This document shows positions 45,906 through 55,014 of a stretch of 64,000 bases of DNA, piece after piece. The notes beneath the pieces were generated by a model, which ran no database searches, was not told the origin of the DNA, and saw nothing but the letters and a program-made list of their open reading frames with translations. The stretch is from Paenibacillus xerothermodurans. Lineage in GTDB: Bacteria; Bacillota; Bacilli; Paenibacillales; NBRC-103111. The stretch is taken from assembly GCF_002220865.2 (NCBI RefSeq), contig NZ_NHRJ02000009.1, forward strand, positions 278 to 64,277, in the 5' to 3' direction. Made by a program: the position numbers and the translations under genes. Each line of letters starts with the position of its first letter. Position 1 is the stretch's first letter.

Positions 45906-47748
45906 CTTCGCTCCCTGCCGGATAACTCCCGCGGAGCCGCGAGCGGCAGCACGAAGCATATGCGTGCTCCTTGCTCCTGCCGGCTTTCCGCCCAGATGCG
46001 GCCGCCGTGAAACTCGATAATCTCCCTGGCGATGGCAAGGCCCAAGCCGCTCCCTCCTGCAGCGGAGTTACGAGACTTGTCTTTTTTGTAAAAACGATCG
46101 AAGATGAACGGCAAACCCGCCGGATCAATCCCGCTTCCACCGTCCTGCGCCTTCACCAGCAGGCCGCCGTGATCAATGTGAAAATGCAGCTCGACGGCAG
46201 CTTCTGCAGGCGTATGCTTGATGGCGGTTGTGAATGATATTCGTCAACACCTGATCGATTCTACCGATGTCTAGTAGTACCTTGTCCCCGGCGTGCTTCA
46301 GCTGGAGCGCGATAGATTCATGCCATCTGAAGCCTCTCCCGGCATTTTTAACCTCAAGCTCGTAGCCGTTCGCTGAAGTATCGGACGAATTCCTGCACGG
46401 TCATTTCCTGCATGGTAAATTCGATCTACCGCGCTTCCAGCTTAGACAATTGAAACAGGTCCGAAATTAACCGGTTTAGCCCGTTGATGCGGCTTAACGT
46501 CATCCGCAAATACTTTCGCTGCTGGTCCGGCTCGACAATCACCTCATCCACCAGTGCTTCTATGTAACCTTGAATCAGTGTCATCGGCGTCCCCAAGTCA
46601 TGCGAGATGTTACTCAGCAAGTGCCGCCTTGACTTCTCCAGCCTTGCGAGATCATCGTCCATCTGTTCCAGGTTGCGGTTGGACCTTTTGAGCTCGGCCG
46701 TGCGCGCTTGGATTCGCTGTTCCAATCCCGTGTTCAATTCGACCAGCTGCCTGGACAACGATTCTACGGCGGCAAAAGCCTTAAACGATTTGAGACTGAT
46801 AATGAAAGAGGTCATGAATATAAAATAAAACAACCCGATCGTTGACACATCGCCGGTAAGGATCCACTGATTGTAAAAGGCGATATCTATCCCTACCGTG
46901 CACAGGTACACAATCACGCCGGCGAACGCAAACCCCGATCCCTCTCTTTGGCGCCGGATAGCGGCCAGCAAACGGACAACGGCGTACAGGCACACAATGG
47001 CTGTGATAATTTGATAGGTTTGGGTAGTCCAGCTGAAAATACGTGCGGGCAGCAGCAGCACCGCGATGGAAAACAAACAGCCGAGCCACTTGGCCACTGC
47101 CGTAACACGCGGTCCAATCTCGTCGCTATACAGGGAACGCAGAAACATCAGCCCAATAGGCACAGCGAGGAAAAAGCAAACATACTCGATCCTGAGCCCC
47201 GTCTCCCAGGGAAACCGCGGGAAAAATTCATATATCCCCCCTTCGCCCACGAATATGCTTCTCATGCCCACCAAGAGGCAGAGAACACCGAAGTAGAGAG
47301 CCCCACGCTCTTGCCGTCGGATGAGGCATAGGCCCAAATGATAAAAGCCCATCAGAAGCAAGCTTCCGACGAGCAGCATCTCCACCGCCAGATGCTGGTT
47401 GTGATGGTCGGACAACAGCTGCGCATCGCCGAGTATTAGCTCCTGCCAGATACCGCCGAGTCGATGGTCATAGTTCGATACCTGCAGGACGATGTCCACG
47501 GTGGTTGAGTCTCCTTGCTCAAAAAAGACCACCTTGGGCTCACAGCCCGGTTCCGCCGCCGCCACGCTAGCTGCTACCCTCCCTGCCCCTCCCATCGGTT
47601 GGCCGTTGATCCATAAAACATACGCCGACCTGATAGTCGGAAGTTCCAGAGCCATAACTTTGGCGCCCGGATCCAGCAAAACCTGGAGCTGAAAGGTCGC
47701 ATAGCCGCTTCCAGCCAACGGGGCCTCTTTCCTGGCTTTTTTGTCCAT
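45902..47748 (-). pseudogene. Decayed 7TM sensor histidine kinase
   Basis: The remains of a 7TMR-DISM-type histidine kinase. The first 440 codons hold part of an extracellular sugar-binding-like domain, seven membrane segments, a coiled coil and HisKA (SNISHDLGTP). An in-frame TAG at 46426-46428 follows SKLEAR, and the same frame continues as IEFTMQEMTVQEF. A frameshift lies near 46365-46372 and another near 46225-46230, within the N box; the HATPase end (GSGLGLAIAREI) is in another frame. The 5' end lacks a signal peptide. Three lesions plus truncation make a sequencing artefact unlikely but not excluded. Confidence 0.88.
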
Positions 47749-47814
47749 GTTATCGCAATTTCGGAGTTTTGGGAACTGAGTTCATAGATGCAAGGGTAGG
47801 AGGATCATAGACTC

Positions 47815-48540
47815 ATGGCAGGCGAAAAAATATTAATAGTGGATGATGAAGCGGAAATTGTCGAGTTGATCCGATTGTGCCTGTCAAAAGAAGGCTATCA
47901 GGTGCTAAGCACCGATAACGGGGAAACAGTATTTGACCATATGCAACGATATGCTCCGGATTTACTGATTTTGGACATACTGCTGCCAGGTATGGATGGA
48001 ATTGAAATATGCCGGCGGCTGAGGCTGTCTTACGATATACCAATCTTGCTTGTCAGCTGCAAAAGCGAAGACATGGACATTATACATGGGTTAACCATAG
48101 GTGGAGACGATTATATTACCAAACCGTTCAGCCCCAGCCAGCTGGTGGCCCGTGTAAAAGCACACCTTCGGCGGATGCATCAACTGGATCAGCATAAGGA
48201 GGAGTCGCGGAAGTTATCATATCCGGGCGTCGCCATCGATCTGCTGACGCGGAATGTATGGGTCAATGGGGCGCTTGTCACGCTATCCGCTAAAGAGTTC
48301 GACCTGCTGTCCTTAATGGCCAAAGCGCCAGACCGCGTCATACCAATCATCGAGCAATTGTATAAAATGGCTTGGGGTGTCGATAGCAACGGGGACACCC
48401 GCACGCTTCTGGTACACATAAGTAGCTTACGCAAAAAAATCGAACAGGACCCGGCCGAACCGGCCTACATCCCAACCGTTCGCGGCGTAGGCTACAAATT
48501 CAACAGCAGCGGCGGAGACACCCAGTGGACCAAGTGTTGA
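47815..48540 (+). CDS. OmpR-family response regulator
   Basis: A 241-residue regulator with a complete receiver (Asp10-Asp11, acceptor Asp54, Ser81, Lys103 in ITKPF) and a winged-helix OmpR/PhoB DNA-binding domain (about 135-232, ending VRGVGYKF). AGGAGG is 11 nt before the ATG. Its natural partner was presumably the kinase encoded divergently next door, now a pseudogene. If so the regulator is an orphan or is driven by another kinase. All functional residues are intact. Confidence 0.93.
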   Translation: MAGEKILIVDDEAEIVELIRLCLSKEGYQVLSTDNGETVFDHMQRYAPDLLILDILLPGMDGIEICRRLRLSYDIPILLVSCKSEDMDIIHGLTIGGDDYITKPFSPSQLVARVKAHLRRMHQLDQHKEESRKLSYPGVAIDLLTRNVWVNGALVTLSAKEFDLLSLMAKAPDRVIPIIEQLYKMAWGVDSNGDTRTLLVHISSLRKKIEQDPAEPAYIPTVRGVGYKFNSSGGDTQWTKC

Positions 48541-48615
48541 AGCATGCGTCTGGTGCCGGCGACAAATTGGCTGATCACACTGTAACATCGGCGTTCATTC
48601 TACGGAGGTGATGCC

Positions 48616-48726
48616 ATGACATCGCTGCGGCACTGCCGAGGCAGGCATGGGCCGGGCTGTTTCGCGCCAATGGACAAATTGTTGCATGTAAATTGCATGC
48701 CTTGCGCGTGCATGGCTTATGGCTGA
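48616..48726 (+). CDS. Candidate 36-residue Cys/His-rich miniprotein
   Basis: A short frame with an excellent ribosome binding site: GGAGG exactly 7 nt before the ATG. The product has 36 residues with five Cys and three His (Cys7, 15, 27, 30, 32; the last three as CMPCAC), which could bind a metal or form disulphides. It lies 75 nt after the response regulator and stops 2 bp before the convergent rluF stop. No homologue is known to me. The SD is the main support; a chance ORF is possible. Confidence 0.4.
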   Translation: MTSLRHCRGRHGPGCFAPMDKLLHVNCMPCACMAYG

Positions 48727-48728
48727 TG

Positions 48729-49430
48729 TCAGCGGCGGTTATATGCAATTCTACGCTGAAGCTCGTCCATCTCGGTTTGGGTCAGATCGCGCCATTTGCC
48801 TACCGGGAGTTCTGCCAAATGGATGTTCATGATGCGAACTCGCTTCAAGCGTCTGACCTCATACCCGAACGCAGCACACATCCGGCGGATCTGACGGTTC
48901 AAGCCCTGGCTGAGAATAATACGGAACACCCGGTCTCCCTGCTTGGTAATTCGGCAAGGGTTCGTGATTGTGCCGAGAATGCGCACACCGCCCGCCATAC
49001 CCTGCAAAAACATAGGGGTAATGGGCTTGTCGACCGTGACGATATACTCTTTCTCATGCTCATTTTCCGCTCTTAAAATTTTGTTCACGATATCGCCGTC
49101 ATTCGTCAGCAGAATCAGCCCTTCGGAGTCTTTATCCAAACGGCCGATAGGGAAGATGCGTTCCCGATGCCCCACAAAATCAACAATATTCCCTTGCACA
49201 TGCCTCTCGGTTGTGCTGGTGATGCCGACCGGCTTATTCAGCGCGATGTACACCGGGGGCTTTTTAGCGCTGACCGGGCGCCCGTCCACGCACACCTCAT
49301 CTCCCTCTTCGACTTGACTGCCCAGCTCCGCCAACCGTCCGTTGATGGTGACGCGTCCAGCTGCCACCAGCTTATCCACTTCCCGGCGGGAACAAAACCC
49401 CGTTTCGCTGATGTACTTATTTATTCTCAT
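48729..49430 (-). CDS. rluF: 23S rRNA pseudouridine synthase RluF-type
   Basis: A 233-residue RsuA-family pseudouridine synthase. An N-terminal S4 RNA-binding domain ([20 protein letters not shown]...) is followed by the catalytic domain with [17 protein letters not shown], the Asp of GRLDK being catalytic. The C-terminal [22 protein letters not shown] motif favours RluF (U2604) over RluB or RsuA. Complete, monocistronic. Confidence 0.92.
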   Translation of the reverse strand: MRINKYISETGFCSRREVDKLVAAGRVTINGRLAELGSQVEEGDEVCVDGRPVSAKKPPVYIALNKPVGITSTTERHVQGNIVDFVGHRERIFPIGRLDKDSEGLILLTNDGDIVNKILRAENEHEKEYIVTVDKPITPMFLQGMAGGVRILGTITNPCRITKQGDRVFRIILSQGLNRQIRRMCAAFGYEVRRLKRVRIMNIHLAELPVGKWRDLTQTEMDELQRRIAYNRR

Positions 49431-49578
49431 TATCGTTCACTCCACTTGAGTTATGTACTTGCTCAGTTGTTTCAGTATAACATGCCACGGTACTCCTACA
49501 AAAAGCGGCATGACTTCCTACAGCGCCTCCCAGCTGCTGTGCTATTTAGAAAATTCCGGTTCAGACGGAGCCAGATAG

Positions 49579-49608
49579 GGGTAATTATTTATTACCCGCA
49601 TAAGCGGG
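49579..49608 (+). promoter_or_regulatory. Two overlapping hairpins upstream of a hypothetical gene
   Basis: GGGTAAT-TATTT-ATTACCC (49579-49597) and CCCGC-ATAA-GCGGG (49595-49608) share the CCC triplet, so only one can form fully. They lie about 60 bp before the next gene. No U-tract follows, so this is not a simple terminator. Confidence 0.4.
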
Positions 49609-49665
49609 GAATACGCACATGTCAACCTGCCCACACAACATTATGAAGGAGTGTGACGGAAAAAA

Positions 49666-50040
49666 ATGACGCGTAAGAAAGTAACCAACACCATCACCCG
49701 CCCCTTTGCTCACGTTCATAAGACATTGACCGCATTAGGCTTCAGCGAGAAGGCGACCTTAGCGGGAAGTGTGTATGAACTGTCGTTTCGCAGTCCGACG
49801 AGCCATCAAAGTTATACGTATCTCATCCCCACCTATAACGACGACAGGGGGTCAACTTGCGTACACCTGCATGAGGCCTCTTTCAAGGAGTCGGGTGAAA
49901 TCCCGGCGCAAGCATTCTCAGCCGCACGGCACGTTCTAAGCGAAGTAGCGCAGTACTTGACAAGCCACGGCCAGAAGACAGCCGCCACCGGGACTGCGGG
50001 GGCAGTTAATGGGCACTTAGCCAATTCGCCTGCACGATAG
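49666..50040 (+). CDS. Small protein, unknown function
   Basis: A 124-residue basic to neutral protein without membrane segments or recognisable motifs. The middle (residues 40-70) alternates like beta strands (HQSYTYLIPTYNDD, STCVHLHEASF), followed by a helix and an Ala/Gly-rich tail. The spacing from the AAGGAG upstream is rather long (about 14 nt). A terminator follows at 50125. Possibly specific to Paenibacillaceae. Confidence 0.55.
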   Translation: MTRKKVTNTITRPFAHVHKTLTALGFSEKATLAGSVYELSFRSPTSHQSYTYLIPTYNDDRGSTCVHLHEASFKESGEIPAQAFSAARHVLSEVAQYLTSHGQKTAATGTAGAVNGHLANSPAR

Positions 50041-50124
50041 AAGAGAGCAGGCAGCAAAAATGGCAAGGATGCACTGGACGCTCAGTTTATCCGCATAGAA
50101 TGATCTAATCTTATACAGTAATGA

Positions 50125-50166
50125 CAACAACCCCGATGTGCTGACTGAGCCGCGGGGTTGTTGCTT
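50125..50166 (+). terminator. Terminator after the small hypothetical gene
   Basis: CAACAACCCCG pairs perfectly (11 bp) with CGGGGTTGTTG around ATGTGCTGACTGAGCCG, followed by CTTTATATT. Confidence 0.65.
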
Positions 50167-50285
50167 TATATTGTGGTGCGACACCGGTGCGCCTGCCCTC
50201 GTCCGGGGTGTTTGCGGCGCGACACCGTGCAGTTGTGCTTGACTGGGGTGTGTATCTCGTTATATATAGCTGCTCAGCCGTCAGT

Positions 50286-51134
50286 TCAGCGATGTGTTTT
50301 TCTGTACTCATGCGGCGTTTGCTTGGTGAGTTTCTTGAACATGCGGCCGAAGTGAGCGATATTCGCAAAGCCGACCCCGTCAGCAATGTCGATGATCTTG
50401 CGGTCCGTTGCCCGGAGCAGCTGCTGTGCCTCACGGATGCGAGTCATATTCACGTATTCGATGAAGGTAAACCCCGTGATCTCCTTAAACGTGCGGCTCA
50501 TATAATACGGACTCATGTAAAATTGCTCCGACATACCTGACAAAGTCATGGGCTGGTCGTAGTTGCTGTTGATAAACTGCACGATTTCCGAAATTTTTTT
50601 GTGCAGCGGGCTGGCATGCTCGAAGGGAACAGTTTCATTGCGTTCCGCATAGCGGCTGGAAAACAGCAGCAGTTCGACCAGCAGCAGCTTGATGTAGGTT
50701 TCGAAGCCAGTCGCTTTCTCACGGAGCTCCTTATCCATTTTGCCGATAATCGACTGTGCAAACAATTGGTCCTGCAGCTTCAAACTGAGCACATGTGCAG
50801 GCTGCCGAAACACATTGAAGAGCGAGGGATGATACAAAGGATGGTCTTTGCTGATGAACGTGTCGCTGAAATTAATCACGATCCGTTCGTGCCCGGGTCG
50901 GCCTACGTCCGATGTTTTATGCACATCGTGTTTGTTGATGAACACCAGATCGCCCGGCGATATCAAATACGACCGGTCCTTAATAAAGTAAGCACGCTGG
51001 CCTGACAGCAAAAAATAGATCTCATAAGTTCCGTGAAAATGGTTTGTCCTTTCAAACGGCTCGGTCCGTTTTATATGCTGCATGTAAAAATCGCCTTCCT
51101 CGGACCCGTAGTCGAGGGAAACTGTTTCGCTCAT
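50286..51134 (-). CDS. AraC-family regulator, probably of uxaE-uxaC
   Basis: A 282-residue regulator with an N-terminal cupin (HFHGTYEIYFLLSGQRAYFIKD-type, residues 30-90) and a C-terminal AraC double helix-turn-helix (FYMSPYYMSRTFKEITG and VGFANIAHFGRMFKKLT). It is divergent from uxaE-uxaC and is the likely hexuronate-responsive activator. The start ATG is 260 bp from the uxaE start on the opposite strand. Confidence 0.9.
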   Translation of the reverse strand: MSETVSLDYGSEEGDFYMQHIKRTEPFERTNHFHGTYEIYFLLSGQRAYFIKDRSYLISPGDLVFINKHDVHKTSDVGRPGHERIVINFSDTFISKDHPLYHPSLFNVFRQPAHVLSLKLQDQLFAQSIIGKMDKELREKATGFETYIKLLLVELLLFSSRYAERNETVPFEHASPLHKKISEIVQFINSNYDQPMTLSGMSEQFYMSPYYMSRTFKEITGFTFIEYVNMTRIREAQQLLRATDRKIIDIADGVGFANIAHFGRMFKKLTKQTPHEYRKTHR

Positions 51135-51190
51135 CTGTTGTTCACCGTCCTTCTATGTATACCGCTGTCTGCAATGTACTGCCGCGTGCT

Positions 51191-51204
51191 TGGAAACGCT
51201 AACC
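51191..51204. promoter_or_regulatory. Candidate catabolite-response (cre) site
   Basis: TGGAAACGCTAACC matches the Bacillus cre consensus TGWNANCGNTNWCA at 12 of 14 positions. It lies between the AraC gene and uxaE, where CcpA could repress hexuronate use when glucose is present. Confidence 0.45.
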
Positions 51205-51394
51205 TCAGCTATATCGATAACGACTACGCCGTACTACAAGATAACTTTATTGTACCAAACCGCGCTGCCGCAGGATAGCAAAATATGCAGTCGTCCGGGC
51301 AAAATGGACAAAATAGGCGGAGAAACTAATATGATTTTGCGTTATCATCTATTCTATAGTCGTATCCCATTCATTTTTGAGGAGGCTTTATTTC

Positions 51395-52891
51395 ATGAGC
51401 AAATATCAGGCGATTGCCGAAGCGATGCAACAGGGTGACGTAGCCGGCATTTTATCAGACAGCGTAAAAGTGTATCCGCATTCATTCGAGCAGTCGGGCA
51501 ACGTGAAATTATTAATGGTGAAACAGGATCACACCAAATACATCCTGGCGGTGGGCGCAGGTCCCTTGTTTGACGAACTCACCGGCGAAGTAGAAAACGG
51601 TACCAAGGTATGCCCGTTGGTCACCGCCAACCGTCTGGTGCTGAATAAATATTTCGACTACACCGTACCTCGCGCATTCGGTACTCAGTCCTCCACGCTC
51701 GGACTTGGCGACCGCCTCGGTATCGCTTCCGCCGGTCATATAAAAACCGTGCTGGGCAAAGATGTTCGTCCTATCCTGGCACAGCAGAGCATTCGTGAAA
51801 TCACTCTGACAAACCGCGATTACAACGATGTTCTCAATGGCGCTTGCTTCGCCGTGTTCCAAGAGGGCTACAAGGACGGCTATGGTGCAGACGGTGACCA
51901 CCTGAAAGTCGAATCGGATATCAAAATGTCCCTCGATTTGGGCTTTACCATGATCACACTCGATTGTTCCGAGAAGATCGACAACAGTGTAGAAACAATC
52001 TCCACGGCAGAGCGCGAACAGAAATACAACCAACTGCCGGCAGCCAAACGCAAGCATTACGAGTCCCGTTATCGGGATAAGACGTTCGAGGTGGCAGGCA
52101 ACTCTATCACATTCGATAAAGACACTTTGATTATCAACGTACTGATATACGGTGAAGCGGTAGATTTCATGGAGCATGTGTATGTCACCTACATTAAAGA
52201 CCTGGGTCGTGCAGTGGACTTCGAAATCTCTATCGACGAGACTCCATCTCCGACCGCTCCGGAAGCGCACTTCTTCGTAGCCAAGGAGCTGTACAGCCGC
52301 GGCGTAACCGTATACAGTATGGCGCCGAGGTTCTGCGGGGAGTTCCAGAAAGGCATCGACTACATCGGCGACATCGAGCAATTTGAGAAGGAAATGGTGA
52401 TTCACGCAGGGCTGGCCGACGATTTCGGGTACAAGCTCAGCATTCACTCCGGCAGCGACAAATTCAGCGTGTTCCCGATTATCGGACAGTACACGAAAGG
52501 CCGTTTCCATGTGAAGACCGCGGGCACCAACTGGTTGGAAGCGGTAAGAACCGTGGCTCAAGTTAAGCCCGAGCTGTATCGCAAAATGCACAAGTATTCT
52601 CTGGAACACTTCCACGAGGCGGCAGCCTATTATCATGTTACAACAGACTTGAGTAAAATCGTCCCGTTGGACCAAGTCAAGGATGCCGATCTAGCCGATA
52701 CTTACATGAACGAGGATAACGCCCGTCAATTGATTCATATTACTTACGGCATCCTGCTGCAAGCCAAGGACGAGCAAGGCGATTCGTTGTTCGCTAACGA
52801 GTTCTTCCGCACATTGAGTGAGAACGAAGAGGCATACGAGCAAGCCTTAATCAAACACATCGGCAGACATATCGACCTGCTGGGTAAGTAA
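51395..52891 (+). CDS. uxaE: Tagaturonate epimerase UxaE
   Basis: A 498-residue protein of the UxaE family, which epimerises D-tagaturonate to D-fructuronate and so merges galacturonate degradation with the glucuronate route. The assignment rests on family-wide resemblance (the AFGTQSSTLGLGDRLGIASAGH region) and the operon partner uxaC; specific catalytic residues are not known to me with certainty. The start is the ATG at 51395 with GAGGAGG 9 nt upstream. The presence of UxaE explains why no uxaB appears in this cluster. Confidence 0.85.
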   Translation: MSKYQAIAEAMQQGDVAGILSDSVKVYPHSFEQSGNVKLLMVKQDHTKYILAVGAGPLFDELTGEVENGTKVCPLVTANRLVLNKYFDYTVPRAFGTQSSTLGLGDRLGIASAGHIKTVLGKDVRPILAQQSIREITLTNRDYNDVLNGACFAVFQEGYKDGYGADGDHLKVESDIKMSLDLGFTMITLDCSEKIDNSVETISTAEREQKYNQLPAAKRKHYESRYRDKTFEVAGNSITFDKDTLIINVLIYGEAVDFMEHVYVTYIKDLGRAVDFEISIDETPSPTAPEAHFFVAKELYSRGVTVYSMAPRFCGEFQKGIDYIGDIEQFEKEMVIHAGLADDFGYKLSIHSGSDKFSVFPIIGQYTKGRFHVKTAGTNWLEAVRTVAQVKPELYRKMHKYSLEHFHEAAAYYHVTTDLSKIVPLDQVKDADLADTYMNEDNARQLIHITYGILLQAKDEQGDSLFANEFFRTLSENEEAYEQALIKHIGRHIDLLGK

Positions 52892-52969
52892 TAGGGCTTG
52901 TTCTATTTGTTTCGACCGCAATCATATAGTAGAACCGAATCATATTTCTTACGGGTGGTGTAGATATTC

Positions 52970-54379
52970 ATGAAAAAGTTTTTGGATGAAAACTTCTTAC
53001 TGTCTAACGAAACGGCAGTCCGTTTGTACCATGATTACGCCAAGCAGATGCCGATCATCGATTACCATTGCCATTTAAGCCCTCAGGAAATTTACGAAAA
53101 CAAAACGTTCAAGAACATCACCGATGCCTGGTTATACGGGGATCATTACAAATGGAGAGTGATGAGAGCCAACGGCGCGGAAGAATCCCTCGTGACCGGC
53201 GGCGAAGGCGTGAACGACTATGACCGTTTTATGGCATGGGCGAAAGCCGTACCGAACACGCTCGGCAACCCGCTGTATCACTGGACCCACCTGGAGCTGC
53301 AGCGCTTCTTCGGCATCTATGAGCTGGTCAACGAGCAAACAGCTCCTGCGATTTGGGAGAAGGTTAACGCACAGTTGAGCGGCGAAGGCTTCGGCGCTAG
53401 GGATTTGATCAAAAAATCCAACGTCACCGTTATCTGCACAACGGATGATCCTACGGACAGCCTGGAATGGCATATTAAAATCAAAGAACTGAAGGATTTC
53501 GACACAGCGGTGCTCCCATCGTTCCGTCCCGACAAAGGGCTGGAAATCAATCGTGCCGCGTTCCTGCCATGGGTTGAAAAGCTCGGCGAGGTGACCGGCG
53601 AAAAAATCGCAAACTACGATCAATTCCTGGCTGCTGTCGAGTCCCGGATCCACTTCTTCCACTCGATCGGCGGACGCCTCTCCGACCATGCGCTGGACTA
53701 TGTGCCTTACGCGGAGACCACCAAGGATGAGGCCGCAGCGATTTTCGCCAAAGCCTTGAAGGGTGACAAGGTGAGTTTGGAGGACGAAAAGAAGTACAAA
53801 ACCTTTACCCTGGTATTCCTTGGAAAGCAGTACGCGAAAAACGGTTGGACTATGCAGTTCCATATCAATGCGCACCGCAACAATAACAGCCGCCTGTTCG
53901 GAAAGCTCGGCCCTGACACCGGCTTTGATTCCATCAATGACAGCGATACCGCGCAGCCTTTGACCCGTTTGCTCGATGCGCTGGACCACGACGACGCGCT
54001 GCCTAGAACGATCTTGTATTCACTGAATCCAAAAGATCACTATGTGCTCGGATCGATCGTCGGCAGCTTCCAAGGCGGCGGCATTCCTGGAAAAATGCAG
54101 CTTGGTGCCGCGTGGTGGTTCCTCGACACGAAAAACGGCATGCTAGAGCAGATGGACGCACTGGCTAACCTTGGCCTGTTGAGTAAGTTTGTCGGTATGC
54201 TCACGGATTCCAGAAGCTTCTTGTCCTATCCGAGACACGAATACTTCAGAAGAATTCTGTGCGACATGATCGGCAAATGGGTCGAGGATGGCGAGGCGCC
54301 GGATGATATGGAGCTTCTGGGCAGCATGGTGCAGGACATTTCTTATAGAAATGCGCAGCAGTATTTCAACTTTGCCTAA
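52970..54379 (+). CDS. uxaC: Glucuronate/galacturonate isomerase
   Basis: A 469-residue uronate isomerase of the amidohydrolase superfamily. It converts D-glucuronate to D-fructuronate and D-galacturonate to D-tagaturonate. The metal-binding N-terminal motif is IDYHCHLSPQEI; other markers are the MQFHINAHRNNN and MLTDSRSFLSYPRHEYFRR segments. It follows uxaE by 78 nt and is closed by a strong terminator. Full length. Confidence 0.96.
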   Translation: MKKFLDENFLLSNETAVRLYHDYAKQMPIIDYHCHLSPQEIYENKTFKNITDAWLYGDHYKWRVMRANGAEESLVTGGEGVNDYDRFMAWAKAVPNTLGNPLYHWTHLELQRFFGIYELVNEQTAPAIWEKVNAQLSGEGFGARDLIKKSNVTVICTTDDPTDSLEWHIKIKELKDFDTAVLPSFRPDKGLEINRAAFLPWVEKLGEVTGEKIANYDQFLAAVESRIHFFHSIGGRLSDHALDYVPYAETTKDEAAAIFAKALKGDKVSLEDEKKYKTFTLVFLGKQYAKNGWTMQFHINAHRNNNSRLFGKLGPDTGFDSINDSDTAQPLTRLLDALDHDDALPRTILYSLNPKDHYVLGSIVGSFQGGGIPGKMQLGAAWWFLDTKNGMLEQMDALANLGLLSKFVGMLTDSRSFLSYPRHEYFRRILCDMIGKWVEDGEAPDDMELLGSMVQDISYRNAQQYFNFA

Positions 54380-54388
54380 GTAAGTGGC

Positions 54389-54432
54389 AAGAGGCAGTTC
54401 ACGGTCAATGTATGAGACCGTGACTGCCTCTT
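54389..54432. terminator. Terminator between uxaC and the DinB gene
   Basis: AAGAGGCAGT-T-CACGGTC pairs with GACCGTGACTGCCTCTT (17 bp, one bulge), loop AATGTATGA. Convergent and probably bidirectional. Confidence 0.88.
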
Positions 54433-54438
54433 TACGTT

Positions 54439-54939
54439 TTAGATCGAAGGCTGCGTACCTCGTTCAACCCAATCCTCACGGGTAGGCCCGTAGACGGCAG
54501 GCACTCTCAGGCCGGCTTGACGCATTAGCACGGTCATTTGACCGCGGTGATGCACCTCATGCTGGATCACTACGTGCAGTGTGAACCCGTTGAGCCATTG
54601 GTCGCCGTACATTTCACTCGATTTGCTCATATCTTCATCCGTCCATTGGGCTTGAATCGCGTCGAGCATGGCTTGACCGGCACGACGATACGTGCCCGCA
54701 ATCTCTGCCGCGGATGCAGGTGCGTGCTCAGTGTGGACCACGTTCACAAAAGTAAGTCCCGTACGTGATACCATCTCATGGATCGTGTCAGCCAAGTGCC
54801 ACGCCAACTGCCCCAGGTTCCAATAATTCGGTGCGATCTGCTGCGACAGGGATTCATCAGTGAGCGCCTCCATCACCCGCTGGGTCGCTGCCGACTCATT
54901 TTTCCAATTTCTTACGAATTGTTCCACAGTGGTAAACAT
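54439..54939 (-). CDS. DinB-family four-helix protein
   Basis: A 166-residue DinB/YfiT-type protein. The metal-binding histidines are seen at about residue 48 (QLAWHLADTI) and in HEVHHRGQ near residue 130, the usual triad of the family. Some members are thiol-dependent transferases (for example using bacillithiol); this one is unassigned. It lies 75 nt downstream of the WYL regulator in the same direction and may be controlled by it. Confidence 0.87.
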   Translation of the reverse strand: MFTTVEQFVRNWKNESAATQRVMEALTDESLSQQIAPNYWNLGQLAWHLADTIHEMVSRTGLTFVNVVHTEHAPASAAEIAGTYRRAGQAMLDAIQAQWTDEDMSKSSEMYGDQWLNGFTLHVVIQHEVHHRGQMTVLMRQAGLRVPAVYGPTREDWVERGTQPSI

Positions 54940-55014
54940 GCTTTCTAACAGCCTCCTTAGTATGTTGTATTAACCCGCTACGTCCCTAACTTTACGCTGT
55001 CTACCCTGACAACC

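Noticed and set aside
50178-50259. Two imperfect 41-bp repeats starting GCGACACCG and ending GGGGTGT
   Set aside because: Similarity is limited to the ends, there are only two copies, and no array or gene is associated.
51512-52675. 387-codon minus-strand frame
   Set aside because: Antisense shadow of uxaE with its strong codon bias; no SD and no recognisable domain.
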